64,000 bases of DNA, from contig NZ_VITI01000016.1 of the NCBI RefSeq assembly GCF_007827795.1, forward strand, positions 1 to 64,000, given 5' to 3'. Positions 42,771 through 50,578 of the stretch are shown piece after piece. The notes under the pieces are model-generated. The model was given only the letters and a program-made list of their open reading frames with translations, did no database searches and was not told where the DNA came from. The translations under genes were made by a program, and so were the position numbers. The DNA comes from Azospirillum brasilense (GTDB taxonomy: Bacteria > Pseudomonadota > Alphaproteobacteria > Azospirillales > Azospirillaceae). The stretch's first letter is position 1. Every line of letters starts with the position of its first letter.

Positions 42771-43721
42771 ATGAACGTGCTGGGAACATCAAATTTGACG
42801 AACAGCTCGGTACAGAGCCTCAACTCCGTCTCCCAAGCGATATCCGCATCATCAAAGATGGTTTCTGGAACTCCGGCGCCGACAGACCGGGTGTCATTCA
42901 GCCCATTAGCTTCGGCCCTTCATGATGAATCTCTTACCGCCTTCAACGCATTGTCGGTTGAGACACGGTCTCAGCTTTCCTCTCTCGTCGACAGCGGCGC
43001 GCTCTCTGGCGAGGACGTGCACAATGCTTTGAAGCAACGAACCAAGGAGGCGCGTCTCGGCGCCTATGCGGCAACCTTCCGCATGGCCAATAATGATAAC
43101 GCCGATCTTTTCTCCAGCGGTTCTGCGACGTCTTCCGATTTCCGGGAGGCGCTGCGCGCGGCTTCGGAAAAGCGGGCGGGAATGATGGAGAAACTGTCCG
43201 CATTGCTACAGAGCGGGCAGGATGGCTCCGACGATTACGCCGCACTGTCTGACCAACTTAAGGCATTGATACCAAACGCCCGGTTACTGGCTGGCGGGAG
43301 CGGCGTCGTCAACCCGTTCCAACCGATTGACCCAGGAGAATCCCGCCTGATGTCGACGCGCGGCGAAACCGACGCCGTTTACAAGCTGAAAGCCGCAGGT
43401 GTCGATTTGTCGGCCATCGACAAGGCCTTGCGCCCGATGGGTGAACGTGACGCCGCGTCGCTTGTGGCCGAGCGTACAGGTCTCCCGCAGACGCATACGG
43501 TCTCGAAGGACCGCGAGTTCTCACTGGATCAGGCGCTCATTCAGCCGATAACCGCACCACCTTCGGCGGCGGGGGCAGTTTCCGGTACCGATGGCCGCTT
43601 CATCGACACCGACTTCCTGGCCAGCATCGGGTCCGCCATCGGACCCTTAAAGGGAAACCCCTTCGGCGAGGAAGCAGATGCAGCTCGCCAATATTGGCGG
43701 GGCCTGCGAGCCAGCTACTGA
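42771..43721 (+). CDS. Unrecognised protein, Ser-rich N terminus, accessory patch
   Basis: Protein of 316 aa that I do not recognise. ATG 42771 has a strong AGGAGG 8 nt upstream; the frame is open to 42735. The first 60 residues are Ser/Thr/Asn-rich (NLTNSSVQSLNSVSQAIS), lack a classical signal peptide and have no hydrophobic stretch. The middle is helical and charged ('HNALKQRTKEARLGAYAATF', 'LREALRAASEKRAGMMEKLS'-like). No Cys is seen. Such disordered N termini occur in secreted flagellar-type or type I/III/VI substrates, so a secreted partner of the RTX protein is possible, an inference from context. Codon use differs from the core genes. Confidence 0.7.
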   Translation: MNVLGTSNLTNSSVQSLNSVSQAISASSKMVSGTPAPTDRVSFSPLASALHDESLTAFNALSVETRSQLSSLVDSGALSGEDVHNALKQRTKEARLGAYAATFRMANNDNADLFSSGSATSSDFREALRAASEKRAGMMEKLSALLQSGQDGSDDYAALSDQLKALIPNARLLAGGSGVVNPFQPIDPGESRLMSTRGETDAVYKLKAAGVDLSAIDKALRPMGERDAASLVAERTGLPQTHTVSKDREFSLDQALIQPITAPPSAAGAVSGTDGRFIDTDFLASIGSAIGPLKGNPFGEEADAARQYWRGLRASY

Positions 43722-43815
43722 TCATTTATGAAACTCATGGTTCCCGCTACGGTCAGTGGCAACGCCAAGCCTGTGCAGCACCTTCCGGATGTGTCTGAGC
43801 ACGAGTTCCGTCCCC

Positions 43816-45207
43816 TTACGCCACCCCCGCCATGCGCAGCGCCACGCCGGCCAGCGCGCAGGCACCCAGGGTGGGCAGCATCCCCGCCTTGAAGCGGAAC
43901 ACCGCCAGCACCGCCGCCACGGTCAGCGCCAGGGCCGGCAGGTTGACGCTGGCGAGAACCGGCAGATCCAGCCTCATGCCGGCGAAGGACACCGCTTCCA
44001 GGCGGGCGAACAGCGTGTGGAGGGCGAACCACAGCGCCAGATTCAGGATCACCCCGACCACCGCCGCGGTGATCGCCGACAGGGCGGCGCCGAGCATCCG
44101 GTTGCCGCGCAGCGCCTCCACATAGGGCGCGCCGAGGAAGATCCACAGGAAGCAGGGCACGAAGGTGACCCAGGTGGTCAGCAGCCCGCCCAGCACCCCG
44201 GCCAGCAGCGGCGGCAGCGCCCCCGGATCGCGCAGCGCGCCGAGGAAGCCGACGAACTGCACCACCATGATCAGCGGCCCCGGCGTCGTCTCCGCCATGC
44301 CCAGCCCGTCGAGCATCTCGCCGGGATGGAGCCAGCCGTAGGTCTCCACCGCCTGCTGCGCCACATAGGCCAGCACGGCATAGGCGCCGCCGAAGGTCAC
44401 CACCGCCATCTTGGAGAAGAAGACGGCGATGCCCGTGAACGTGTTGTCCGGCCCCAGCGTCAGCAGCAGCGCCAGCACCGGCCCCAGCCACAAGGCGAGG
44501 CAGACCGCCCCGACCCGCAGCGACCAGGCGGTTGAGGGGCGCGCGTGGTCCGGCGTCCCCTCGCCCAGCAGGCTGGTCCGGTTGGCGGACGGGTCCGGCC
44601 CGTGCGGCATAGGCCGGAAGGCGGAGACACCCAGCCGCGCCCCGGCCAGCCCGATCAGGGCGGCGGTCAGGATGATGAGGGGGAACGGGACGTTGAAGGC
44701 GAAGATCGCCAGGAAGGCCGCCGCCGACAGGGCGATCATCGCCCCGTTCTTCAGCGTGCGCCGCCCGACGCGGACCACCGCCTCCAGCACGACGGCGAGG
44801 ACCGCCGCCTTCAGCCCGAAGAACAGCCCCTGTACCGCCCCGGTGTGCCCCAGCGTCGCGTAGAGCAGGCTGAGCGCCATGATGGCCAGCGCGCCGGGCA
44901 GGACGAACAGGACGCCGGCGATCAGCCCGCCCACCGTCCGGTGCATCAGCCAGCCGATGTAGACGGCCAGCTGCTGCGCCTCCGGCCCCGGCAGCAGCAT
45001 GCAGTAGTTCAGGGCGTGGAGGAACCGCTCCTCCCCGATCCATTTCTTCTCGTCCACCACGATGCGGTGCATCATGGCGATCTGGCCGGCCGGACCGCCG
45101 AAGCTCAGCGCCGCGATCCGCGCCCACACCCGCGTGGCCTCGCCCAGGCTCACCCCGTGGCCGGCGGTGTCCACACCGGGTGCGTTGGCGCTGTCCGCCT
45201 GGGTCAT
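43816..45207 (-). CDS. chrA: ChrA family chromate transporter
   Basis: Long-chain chromate-ion transporter of 463 aa made of two homologous CHR domains. Repeat 1 has 'RIAALSFGGPAGQIAMMHR' and 'FLHALNYCMLLPGPEAQQLA'; repeat 2 has 'KMAVVTFGGAYAVLAYVAQQ' and 'GLGMAETTPGPLIMVVQFVGF'. ChrA exports chromate and confers resistance, possibly also acting on sulfate-like anions. ATG 45207 has GGAG 8 nt upstream. It lies 92 nt after the histidine kinase gene on the same strand, so the two-component genes may control it. No chrB regulator is seen. Confidence 0.93.
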   Translation of the reverse strand: MTQADSANAPGVDTAGHGVSLGEATRVWARIAALSFGGPAGQIAMMHRIVVDEKKWIGEERFLHALNYCMLLPGPEAQQLAVYIGWLMHRTVGGLIAGVLFVLPGALAIMALSLLYATLGHTGAVQGLFFGLKAAVLAVVLEAVVRVGRRTLKNGAMIALSAAAFLAIFAFNVPFPLIILTAALIGLAGARLGVSAFRPMPHGPDPSANRTSLLGEGTPDHARPSTAWSLRVGAVCLALWLGPVLALLLTLGPDNTFTGIAVFFSKMAVVTFGGAYAVLAYVAQQAVETYGWLHPGEMLDGLGMAETTPGPLIMVVQFVGFLGALRDPGALPPLLAGVLGGLLTTWVTFVPCFLWIFLGAPYVEALRGNRMLGAALSAITAAVVGVILNLALWFALHTLFARLEAVSFAGMRLDLPVLASVNLPALALTVAAVLAVFRFKAGMLPTLGACALAGVALRMAGVA

Positions 45208-45299
45208 GCGTCGTCTCCGGAGCAGGCGAAGGGACGGCATTCAGACCACAAGGGACGGTCGGCCGCCAGCGCGGAAATGTGACGGTAATGTTGCGCCGG

Positions 45300-46661
45300 T
45301 CAGGACAGCGTCGCTGCCGGCAGCACCAGTTCCACCCGCAACCCGCCGAGCGGCGAATCGCCCAGCCGCAGGTCGCCGCCGTAGAGCCGCGCCACGTCGC
45401 GCACGACGGCGAGGCCGAGACCGCTGCCCGGCGTGCTTTCGTCCAGCCGCACGCCGGGAGCCAGCACGGCGTCCCGCCGGTCGGCGGGCAGGCCCGGCCC
45501 GTCGTCCTCCACCACCACCGCAAGCATCCCGCCCGCCTCCAGCCGCGACGAAACATCGACGCGCGCCGCCGCCCATTTGCAGGCGTTGTCCAGCAGGTTG
45601 CCCAGCATCTCGTCGAGATCCTCGCGCTCCCCGGCGAAAACATGCTCGCGCGGGACGCGGACGGTGACGGTCACCCGGCCCCCGCCCTGACCACCGCTCT
45701 GGAGCTTCTCCATCACCCGCGCCAACGCCCCGGCGCTGTCGGCCACCGGTGTGGCGACGCCGGGCAGGCCGCGGGCGGCGGCGGCACGGGCGCGGGCCAT
45801 GTGGTGGTCGATGTGGCGGCGCATCTCCGCCACCCGCCGGGCGATGGCCTCCCCTTCCGCCTCGTTCGCCAGAACGGCGAGGTTCGTCTTCAGCGCGTGG
45901 GCGAGGTTCCCGGCCTGGAGCCGCGCCCGCACCACCACCTCCTCCGAATGGTCAAGCAGGGCGTTCAGGTCGTCGAGCAGCGGCTGCACCTCGCGCGGGG
46001 AGTCACCGCCGAAGCGCTTCCGGCGCCCGGCCCGCACCGCGGCCAGCTCGGCGCGCAGCCGCACCAGCGGGCGCAGCCCCACCGACACCTGGACCACCGC
46101 CGCACCGATCAGCGCCAGCGCCAGCGCCCCCAGCGACAGCCAGAGCACCCGGTTGAAATCCGCCACCACCGCCCGCAGCTCCGCCTCGTCCTGGGCCACC
46201 GCCATGCGCAGGGGCGCGGTCCCGTTGGGAAAGGTCACCGCGCGCTCCAGAACCTGCAATTGGCGCCCGGCGGGGCCGACGACGCTGTGGCGGTGAATGT
46301 CGCCGTCCGCGACCTCGTCCGGCGGCAGGGGCAGCGCCTCGTCCCACAGGGAGCGGGAGCGCAGGACCGGCGCGTCCCCCGGCCCGACCTGCCAGTACAA
46401 CCCCGACAGCGGCCGGCGGAAGCGCGGGTCGCTGAGCGGCTGGCGCAGCACCGGCGCGCCGTCCGCCCCCATCTCGGTCAGCGCGGCGAGCTGGTCCAGA
46501 TGGTTGCTCAGCTCCGCCTCGAAACGGCGGGCCACATGGTCGCGGAACAGGCCGGACAGCACCAGCCCGGCCAGCGCCAGGGCCAGCGCGATCCACACCG
46601 CCGCCCCGGCCAGCAGGCGGAAGCGCAGCGACCCGGTCAGCCGCCGCCCACCCCCGCTCAC
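45300..46661 (-). CDS. Sensor histidine kinase
   Basis: Membrane sensor kinase of 453 aa resembling the PhoQ/QseC group. TM1 spans about 18-38, a periplasmic domain about 39-170, and TM2 about 171-192. A HAMP-like linker is followed by the dimerisation H-box 'AGNLAHALKTNLAVL' with phosphorylatable His255. The catalytic domain has the N-box 'LGNLLDNACKWA', G1 'VEDDGPGLP' and G2 'GSGLGLAVV'. It overlaps the upstream response regulator gene by 4 nt. The signal is unknown. Partner genes around it (PepSY protein, cytochromes, chrA) point to envelope redox or metal stress, an inference. Confidence 0.94.
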   Translation of the reverse strand: MSGGGRRLTGSLRFRLLAGAAVWIALALALAGLVLSGLFRDHVARRFEAELSNHLDQLAALTEMGADGAPVLRQPLSDPRFRRPLSGLYWQVGPGDAPVLRSRSLWDEALPLPPDEVADGDIHRHSVVGPAGRQLQVLERAVTFPNGTAPLRMAVAQDEAELRAVVADFNRVLWLSLGALALALIGAAVVQVSVGLRPLVRLRAELAAVRAGRRKRFGGDSPREVQPLLDDLNALLDHSEEVVVRARLQAGNLAHALKTNLAVLANEAEGEAIARRVAEMRRHIDHHMARARAAAARGLPGVATPVADSAGALARVMEKLQSGGQGGGRVTVTVRVPREHVFAGEREDLDEMLGNLLDNACKWAAARVDVSSRLEAGGMLAVVVEDDGPGLPADRRDAVLAPGVRLDESTPGSGLGLAVVRDVARLYGGDLRLGDSPLGGLRVELVLPAATLS

Positions 46662-47326
46662 GGCGCCTCCAGCTTGTAGCCGAGCCCGCGCACGGTCTTG
46701 ATCAGGTCGGCGCCGAGCTTGCGGCGCAGGCGGCCGACGAAGACCTCGATGGTGTTGGAATCGCGGTCGAAATCCTGGGCGTAGATGTGCTCGGTCAGCT
46801 CCGTGCGGGAGACGAGCTGACCCTTGCGGTGCATCAGGTAGTCGAGCACGCGGAACTCGTGCCCGGTCAGGTCCACCGGCCGGCCGTCCAGCGTGACCCG
46901 GCCCGAGCGGGTGTCCAGCACCACCCCGCCGCAGGCGATCTCCGCCGAGGCGTGGCCCTTGGAGCGGCGGATCAGCGCGCGGATGCGGGCCAGCAGCTCC
47001 TCCATGCTGAAGGGCTTCGCCAGATAGTCGTCGGCCCCGGCGTCGATGCCCTGGACCTTCTCCGTCCAGGCGCCGCGGGCGGTCAGGATGATGACCGGTG
47101 CCGTGATCCCGCCCGTGCGCCAGGAGCGCAGCACCGTCAGCCCGTCGACCCGCGGCAGGCCGAGGTCGAGAACGATGGCGTCGTAGGGTTCGGTCTCGCC
47201 GAGAAACTGCCCCTCCTCGCCGTCGGCGGCGCGGTCCACGGCGTAGCCTTCGCCCTCCAGCCGTTCGGCGAGCTGGCGGGCGAGCGCCGGATCATCCTCG
47301 ACGACGAGCAGGCGCATGGCGCTCAC
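46658..47326 (-). CDS. OmpR family response regulator
   Basis: DNA-binding response regulator of 222 aa. The receiver domain has acidic 'VVEDDPALARQL', phosphoacceptor Asp54 in 'AIVLDLGLPRVDG' and Lys in 'DYLAKPFSMEELLAR'. The winged-helix effector is 'LTGHEFRVLDYLMHRKGQLV' and 'RDSNTIEVFVGRLRRKLG'. The sequence is typical of PhoP/QseB-like regulators. It overlaps PepSY upstream and the kinase downstream by 4 nt each, implying one coupled transcript. Likely targets include its own operon and the divergent cytochrome set. Confidence 0.95.
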   Translation of the reverse strand: MSAMRLLVVEDDPALARQLAERLEGEGYAVDRAADGEEGQFLGETEPYDAIVLDLGLPRVDGLTVLRSWRTGGITAPVIILTARGAWTEKVQGIDAGADDYLAKPFSMEELLARIRALIRRSKGHASAEIACGGVVLDTRSGRVTLDGRPVDLTGHEFRVLDYLMHRKGQLVSRTELTEHIYAQDFDRDSNTIEVFVGRLRRKLGADLIKTVRGLGYKLEAP

Positions 47327-47679
47327 CTCTTCCCATGATGGCCGCCCTCGCCTTTCCCGTTGCGCCCGCGCACCCGCAGCAGGTCGCCGGTGGCGGCGTC
47401 GTATTTCAGCTTCAGGACGCGGCCTTCGGCGGTGATGGTCTTGATCTCGTAAACGATCTGCCCGTCCTCATCCTCGAACTCGACGTCCAGGATGTCACCG
47501 GGAAAATCGGCCTGCGCGCGGCCCAGGATGGCCTCCAGCGGCAGCGCCCGGCCCGAACGGAACGCCTCCCGCGCCCGCTCATGGTCGCGGTCGTCATCGG
47601 CCGCCGCCGGCAGAGCGACGCCGGGGAGGGCGGCGGCGAGGAAGGCCAGGGACAGCAGGACGGCGCGGGCGGCGTTCAT
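47323..47679 (-). CDS. PepSY domain periplasmic protein
   Basis: Exported protein of 118 aa. Signal peptide 'MNAARAVLLSLAFLAAALPG' cuts before about ADDDRDHE. A single PepSY-like domain follows ('LPLEAILGRAQADFPGDILD', 'YEIKTITAEGRVLKLKYDAA'), and the tail is basic and Gly/His-rich (KGEGGHHGKR). PepSY proteins next to PhoP/QseB-type two-component systems are common and are thought to modulate the sensor or bind metal or haem. ATG 47679 is the start of a clean signal peptide; the frame upstream is open to 48021 but is a shadow of the divergent genes. Overlaps the response regulator by 4 nt. Confidence 0.88.
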   Translation of the reverse strand: MNAARAVLLSLAFLAAALPGVALPAAADDDRDHERAREAFRSGRALPLEAILGRAQADFPGDILDVEFEDEDGQIVYEIKTITAEGRVLKLKYDAATGDLLRVRGRNGKGEGGHHGKR

Positions 47680-47826
47680 GGTCGGAACCGGCGGTCGGGG
47701 CACGGGAAAGACGGACCCAGTTAGCACAAAGCCGCCTGAACGGCACCTGAATGGGTCGCTCAGGCTCCGTTCAGCGTGGGCGGCGCAGTCTTCACGGCAA
47801 CGAACCCGCCGGACTGGAGACCGCCG

Positions 47827-47994
47827 ATGATCCGCAGGATGCTGACCCACACCGCCGCCGCGACGCTCGTCATCGCCGTGGCGGCCTTCGCCTTCCAGGC
47901 TTTCTCCGACGGGGGCTCCGACGGGGGCGGCATGACCCGCACCGCCTGGACGCTGGCCGCCGCCATCGCGGGGGGCGATCATGACGTCGATTGA
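47827..47994 (+). CDS. Small single-pass membrane protein
   Basis: Predicted 55-aa protein, MIRRMLTHTAAATLVIAVAA onward, with one hydrophobic helix at about 8-26 and a Gly/Asp-rich hinge. ATG 47827 has GGAG 7 nt before it. It overlaps the next gene (cytochrome b) by 14 nt, so it heads the divergent cytochrome operon, 147 bp from the PepSY gene. I do not recognise a family. It may be a small assembly factor or accessory subunit for the cytochrome b. Confidence 0.6.
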   Translation: MIRRMLTHTAAATLVIAVAAFAFQAFSDGGSDGGGMTRTAWTLAAAIAGGDHDVD

Positions 47995-48520
47995 GGCCCG
48001 CCCCGCGCAGCCGCGCCGCACGCCGGGGCGGCTGCTGTTCCTGTTCGCCTTCCACGCCGCTCTGTCGGGCGCCTTCGTCGTCGCCTACCTGACGGGGGAC
48101 GAGGACACCTACGCCATGCACCAGTTCGCCGGCTACACGGCGCTGGCCGCGCTGGCGGTGCGGCTTCTGGCCGGGGTGCTGATGCCAGTGGGGCCGCTGC
48201 GCCTGCCCCGCCCCTCCCTGGCCGCGACATTGGACTGGCTGCGCCGGGTGGCTTCGGGCGACGCGCGGGCCTGGGGGCAGCGCAGCCCGCTGCTCGCCTG
48301 GATGGCGCTGGCGCTGCTGGCCGTGGTGGGCGCCGCCGCCCTCAGCGGGGCGGTCGCCGACGCCGTCGTCCCGATGGAAAAGCTGCACGAGGCGCTTGGC
48401 GAGTTTTCCCTGCCCGTCGTGCTGGCCCATGTCGCCCTGGTCGTCGCGCTGCTCGGCCTGAAGAAGGTCGCCGGCTGGCGCGCCCGCTCCAACACCCGAC
48501 ACGAGGTCATCGCCCCATGA
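47981..48520 (+). CDS. Cytochrome b561-type membrane protein
   Basis: Integral membrane di-haem cytochrome b of 179 aa with four hydrophobic segments. Candidate haem ligands are His in 'MHQFAGYTALAALAVRL', 'EKLHEALGEFSLPVVLAHV' and near the N terminus 'FAFHAALSG'. It belongs to the small cytochrome b/b6 family (COG3658-like) that pairs with periplasmic c-type cytochromes. It overlaps the SHP gene by 4 nt. It should pass electrons across the membrane between quinones and the SHP/DHC proteins, as in the Rhodobacter sphaeroides shp cluster. Confidence 0.9.
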   Translation: MTSIEARPAQPRRTPGRLLFLFAFHAALSGAFVVAYLTGDEDTYAMHQFAGYTALAALAVRLLAGVLMPVGPLRLPRPSLAATLDWLRRVASGDARAWGQRSPLLAWMALALLAVVGAAALSGAVADAVVPMEKLHEALGEFSLPVVLAHVALVVALLGLKKVAGWRARSNTRHEVIAP

Positions 48521-48951
48521 CGCCCCTTTCGATCCGCCTGATCCTGCCCACGCTGGCCGTCTTCGCCGTGGGTGGGGCCATCGCCGCCGCCCCGAACACG
48601 GCGCGCACCGCCCTCCTCGACGGCTACGCCGCCCAGGCGAAGGCGCAATCGCCCGCCTTCGCCGGCTTTTCCGCCGAGCGCGGGCGCGCGCTCTATCTCG
48701 GCCCGCACGGCGGGGGCAAGCCGGAGACCAACGCCTGCGCCGCCTGCCACACCCCCGACCCGACCGCCCAGGGCCGCCACCAGCGGACCGGGCGCGGGAT
48801 CGAGCCGATGGCCGTTTCCGCCAACCCCAAGCGCTTCACCGACCCCGCGGAGGTGGAGAGGCGCTTCGACCGCGATTGCCCCAACGTCCTCGGCCGCGCC
48901 TGCACGGCACAGGAGAAGGGCGACTTCATCACCTACCTCGCCGGACAATGA
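48517..48951 (+). CDS. SHP-like oxygen-binding cytochrome c (DUF1924)
   Basis: Periplasmic mono-haem cytochrome of 144 aa. Signal peptide of about 24 residues, then one haem-attachment motif CAACH (Cys74, Cys77, His78). 'GRGIEPMAVSANPKRFTDPAEVERRF' and the two later cysteines in 'DCPNVLGRACTAQ' are typical of DUF1924 / sphaeroides haem protein (SHP). In R. sphaeroides SHP has an unusual Asn distal ligand, binds O2 transiently and accepts electrons from DHC. Here the gene lies between cytochrome b and a diheme cytochrome, the same set. Overlaps cytochrome b by 4 nt. Confidence 0.9.
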   Translation: MTPLSIRLILPTLAVFAVGGAIAAAPNTARTALLDGYAAQAKAQSPAFAGFSAERGRALYLGPHGGGKPETNACAACHTPDPTAQGRHQRTGRGIEPMAVSANPKRFTDPAEVERRFDRDCPNVLGRACTAQEKGDFITYLAGQ

Positions 48952-48975
48952 GGCCGGCCAATGAGGAGTCCCGCC

Positions 48976-49407
48976 ATGCCCCGCCGCCTCGCCGCCGCGA
49001 CCGTCCTGCTTCTGCTGTCCGGCGCGCCCGCATCGGCCAACGAGTTCGAGCGAGTCCCGCCGGTGACCAACGACGCCACCCGCAAGGAATGCGGGGAATG
49101 CCATATGGCCTTCCAGCCCGGCCTGCTGCCGGCGGGAAGCTGGACCCGGATCATGGACGGGCTGGACGACCATTTCGGCGAGAAGGCCAGCCTGCCGCCC
49201 GGCCCGGCGGCGGAGATCCGCGCCTATCTGACCGGTAACGCCGCCGGGCGCGGCGACTCCGCGCTCCTGCGGATCACCGAACAGCGCTGGTGGCTGCGCG
49301 AGCACCGCTTCCGCCCGGAGGTCTGGCTGCGCAAGGAAGTGCTGTCCAAGGCCAATTGCGAGGCCTGCCACCGCGACGCATCCCGTGGCGTCTATGACGA
49401 GGACTGA
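48976..49407 (+). CDS. Diheme cytochrome c (DHC-like)
   Basis: Periplasmic di-haem cytochrome of 143 aa. Signal peptide MPRRLAAATVLLLLSGAPAS; haem motifs CGECH near the N terminus and CEACH near the C terminus. The 'WTRIMDGLDDHFGEKASL' and 'WWLREHRFRPEVWLRKEV' segments match the DHC family that donates electrons to SHP. ATG 48976 has GAGGAG 8 nt upstream and is preferred over ATG 48961. It lies 24 nt after the SHP gene and probably closes the cytochrome operon, though a DUF6494 gene follows closely. Confidence 0.92.
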   Translation: MPRRLAAATVLLLLSGAPASANEFERVPPVTNDATRKECGECHMAFQPGLLPAGSWTRIMDGLDDHFGEKASLPPGPAAEIRAYLTGNAAGRGDSALLRITEQRWWLREHRFRPEVWLRKEVLSKANCEACHRDASRGVYDED

Positions 49408-49471
49408 CGAGGCGGGACAAAGCGTTGCCACGACGGTTGTCTTCGGGAGCGATCAGAGAGGGAGGAGCATC

Positions 49472-49678
49472 ATGGACCACGACACCTTCAACATGGGCAT
49501 CCGGAAATACCTGAAGGTCGTCGGCGTCACCTCGCAGCGCGAGATCGAGCGCGCCGTGAGCGAAGCGATCGAGGCCGGCAAGCTGAAGGGCAACGAGACG
49601 CTCCAGGCCCGCGTCGCGCTGACCATTGAGGGCATCGGGCTGGAGCATGAGATCAAGGGGGAGATCGCGTTGGAGTAG
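49472..49678 (+). CDS. DUF6494-like small protein
   Basis: Protein of 68 aa beginning MDHDTFNMGIRKYLKVVG. A GGAGG ribosome site lies 4-8 nt before ATG 49472. The compact alpha/beta sequence with 'GVTSQREIERAVSEAIEAG' and 'LKGNETLQARVALTI' matches a small conserved family I recall as DUF6494, function unknown. It follows the diheme cytochrome by 64 nt on the same strand and precedes repeat copy C. The name rests on memory. Confidence 0.75.
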   Translation: MDHDTFNMGIRKYLKVVGVTSQREIERAVSEAIEAGKLKGNETLQARVALTIEGIGLEHEIKGEIALE

Positions 49679-49695
49679 GGGGGCGCTAGCGACGG

Positions 49696-49780
49696 GCCCC
49701 CACCCAACCCTCCCCCGCTTTCGCAGTGGAGGGCTAAACTCCTCCCCCTGCGCAGCGGGGGGAGGTCGGGAGGGGGGCAA
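49696..49780. repeat. GC-rich palindromic repeat, copy C (long form)
   Basis: An 85-bp element running GCCCCCACCCAACCC ... GAGGGGGGCAA, with two internal blocks: CCCTCCCCCGCTTTCGCAG and CCTCCCCCTGCGCAGCGGG. It lies between the convergent DUF6494 and SDR genes and may stop both transcripts. Its right arm has drifted from the consensus. Confidence 0.8.
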
Positions 49781-49793
49781 CGGCGCCCGCACC

Positions 49794-50561
49794 TCACCCC
49801 ATCACCAACCCCCCATCCACATACAGCACCTGCCCCGTCATGAAACGGCTCCAGCCGGAGGCCAGGAACAGCACCGGGCCGGTCACGTCCTCCGGCGTGG
49901 CGATGCGGCGCAGCGGGGTCTGGGCGACGATGGCGTCCTTCACGTCCTCCTTCGTCGCCCGACTGGCGTCGGTGGGGTAGACCAGCCCCGGCGCCACGCA
50001 GTTGACGCGGATGCCCAGCGGCCCCAGCTCCGCCGCCAGATTGCGGCTGAAGCCGACCAGCGCCGCCTTGGCCGTCGTGTAGTCGTGATAGGGCACGGTG
50101 GGCCGGGCGACGAGATCGGTCGCCATGTTCACGATGCTGCCGCCGGGCCGCCGCCGCATCACCGGCAACACCGCCCGGCAGACGTTGTAGGTGCCGAGCA
50201 GCGCACCGTCCACCTGCCCCCGGTAGTCCGCCCACTCGGTGTCCCAGAACAGCTTGCGCTTCTCCGGGTCGAAGGCGTAGGGGCGGAAGGCGTTGTTCAC
50301 CACCACGTCGATCTTGCCGAACTCCTCCGCCGTGCGCTCCACCATGCGGTTCACCGCCTCGGCGTCGGTCACGTCGGCCTGCACCGCCCAGGCGTCGCCG
50401 CCGGCTTCCCGGCAGGCCGCCGCCACCGCCTCGGCAGCGTCCGCGTTGCTCAGGTAGTTGACGGCGACCGCCGCCCCCTCCGCCGCGAAGGCCTTGGCGA
50501 TGGCGGCGCCGATGCCGCGGCTGGCACCGGTGACGAGGACGGTCTTGTCGCGGAAATCCAT
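49794..50561 (-). CDS. SDR family oxidoreductase, last gene of TPP-riboswitch operon
   Basis: Classical short-chain dehydrogenase of 255 aa. The cofactor motif is 'VLVTGASRGIGAAIAKAF' and the catalytic pair is in 'HDYTTAKAALVGFSRN' (YxxxK). The usual catalytic Ser, 13 residues before the Tyr, is Thr here ('NMATDLVARP'), a conservative but noteworthy change. 'GQVLYVDGGLVMG' closes the fold. It would be annotated as a 3-oxoacyl-ACP reductase by default, but its place 17 nt after the ABC binding-protein gene suggests it reduces the aldehyde produced by the LuxC/LuxE-like pair, or otherwise acts on the imported compound. That is an inference. Confidence 0.9.
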   Translation of the reverse strand: MDFRDKTVLVTGASRGIGAAIAKAFAAEGAAVAVNYLSNADAAEAVAAACREAGGDAWAVQADVTDAEAVNRMVERTAEEFGKIDVVVNNAFRPYAFDPEKRKLFWDTEWADYRGQVDGALLGTYNVCRAVLPVMRRRPGGSIVNMATDLVARPTVPYHDYTTAKAALVGFSRNLAAELGPLGIRVNCVAPGLVYPTDASRATKEDVKDAIVAQTPLRRIATPEDVTGPVLFLASGWSRFMTGQVLYVDGGLVMG

Positions 50562-50578
50562 GGCCCGGCGCGCCTTCC

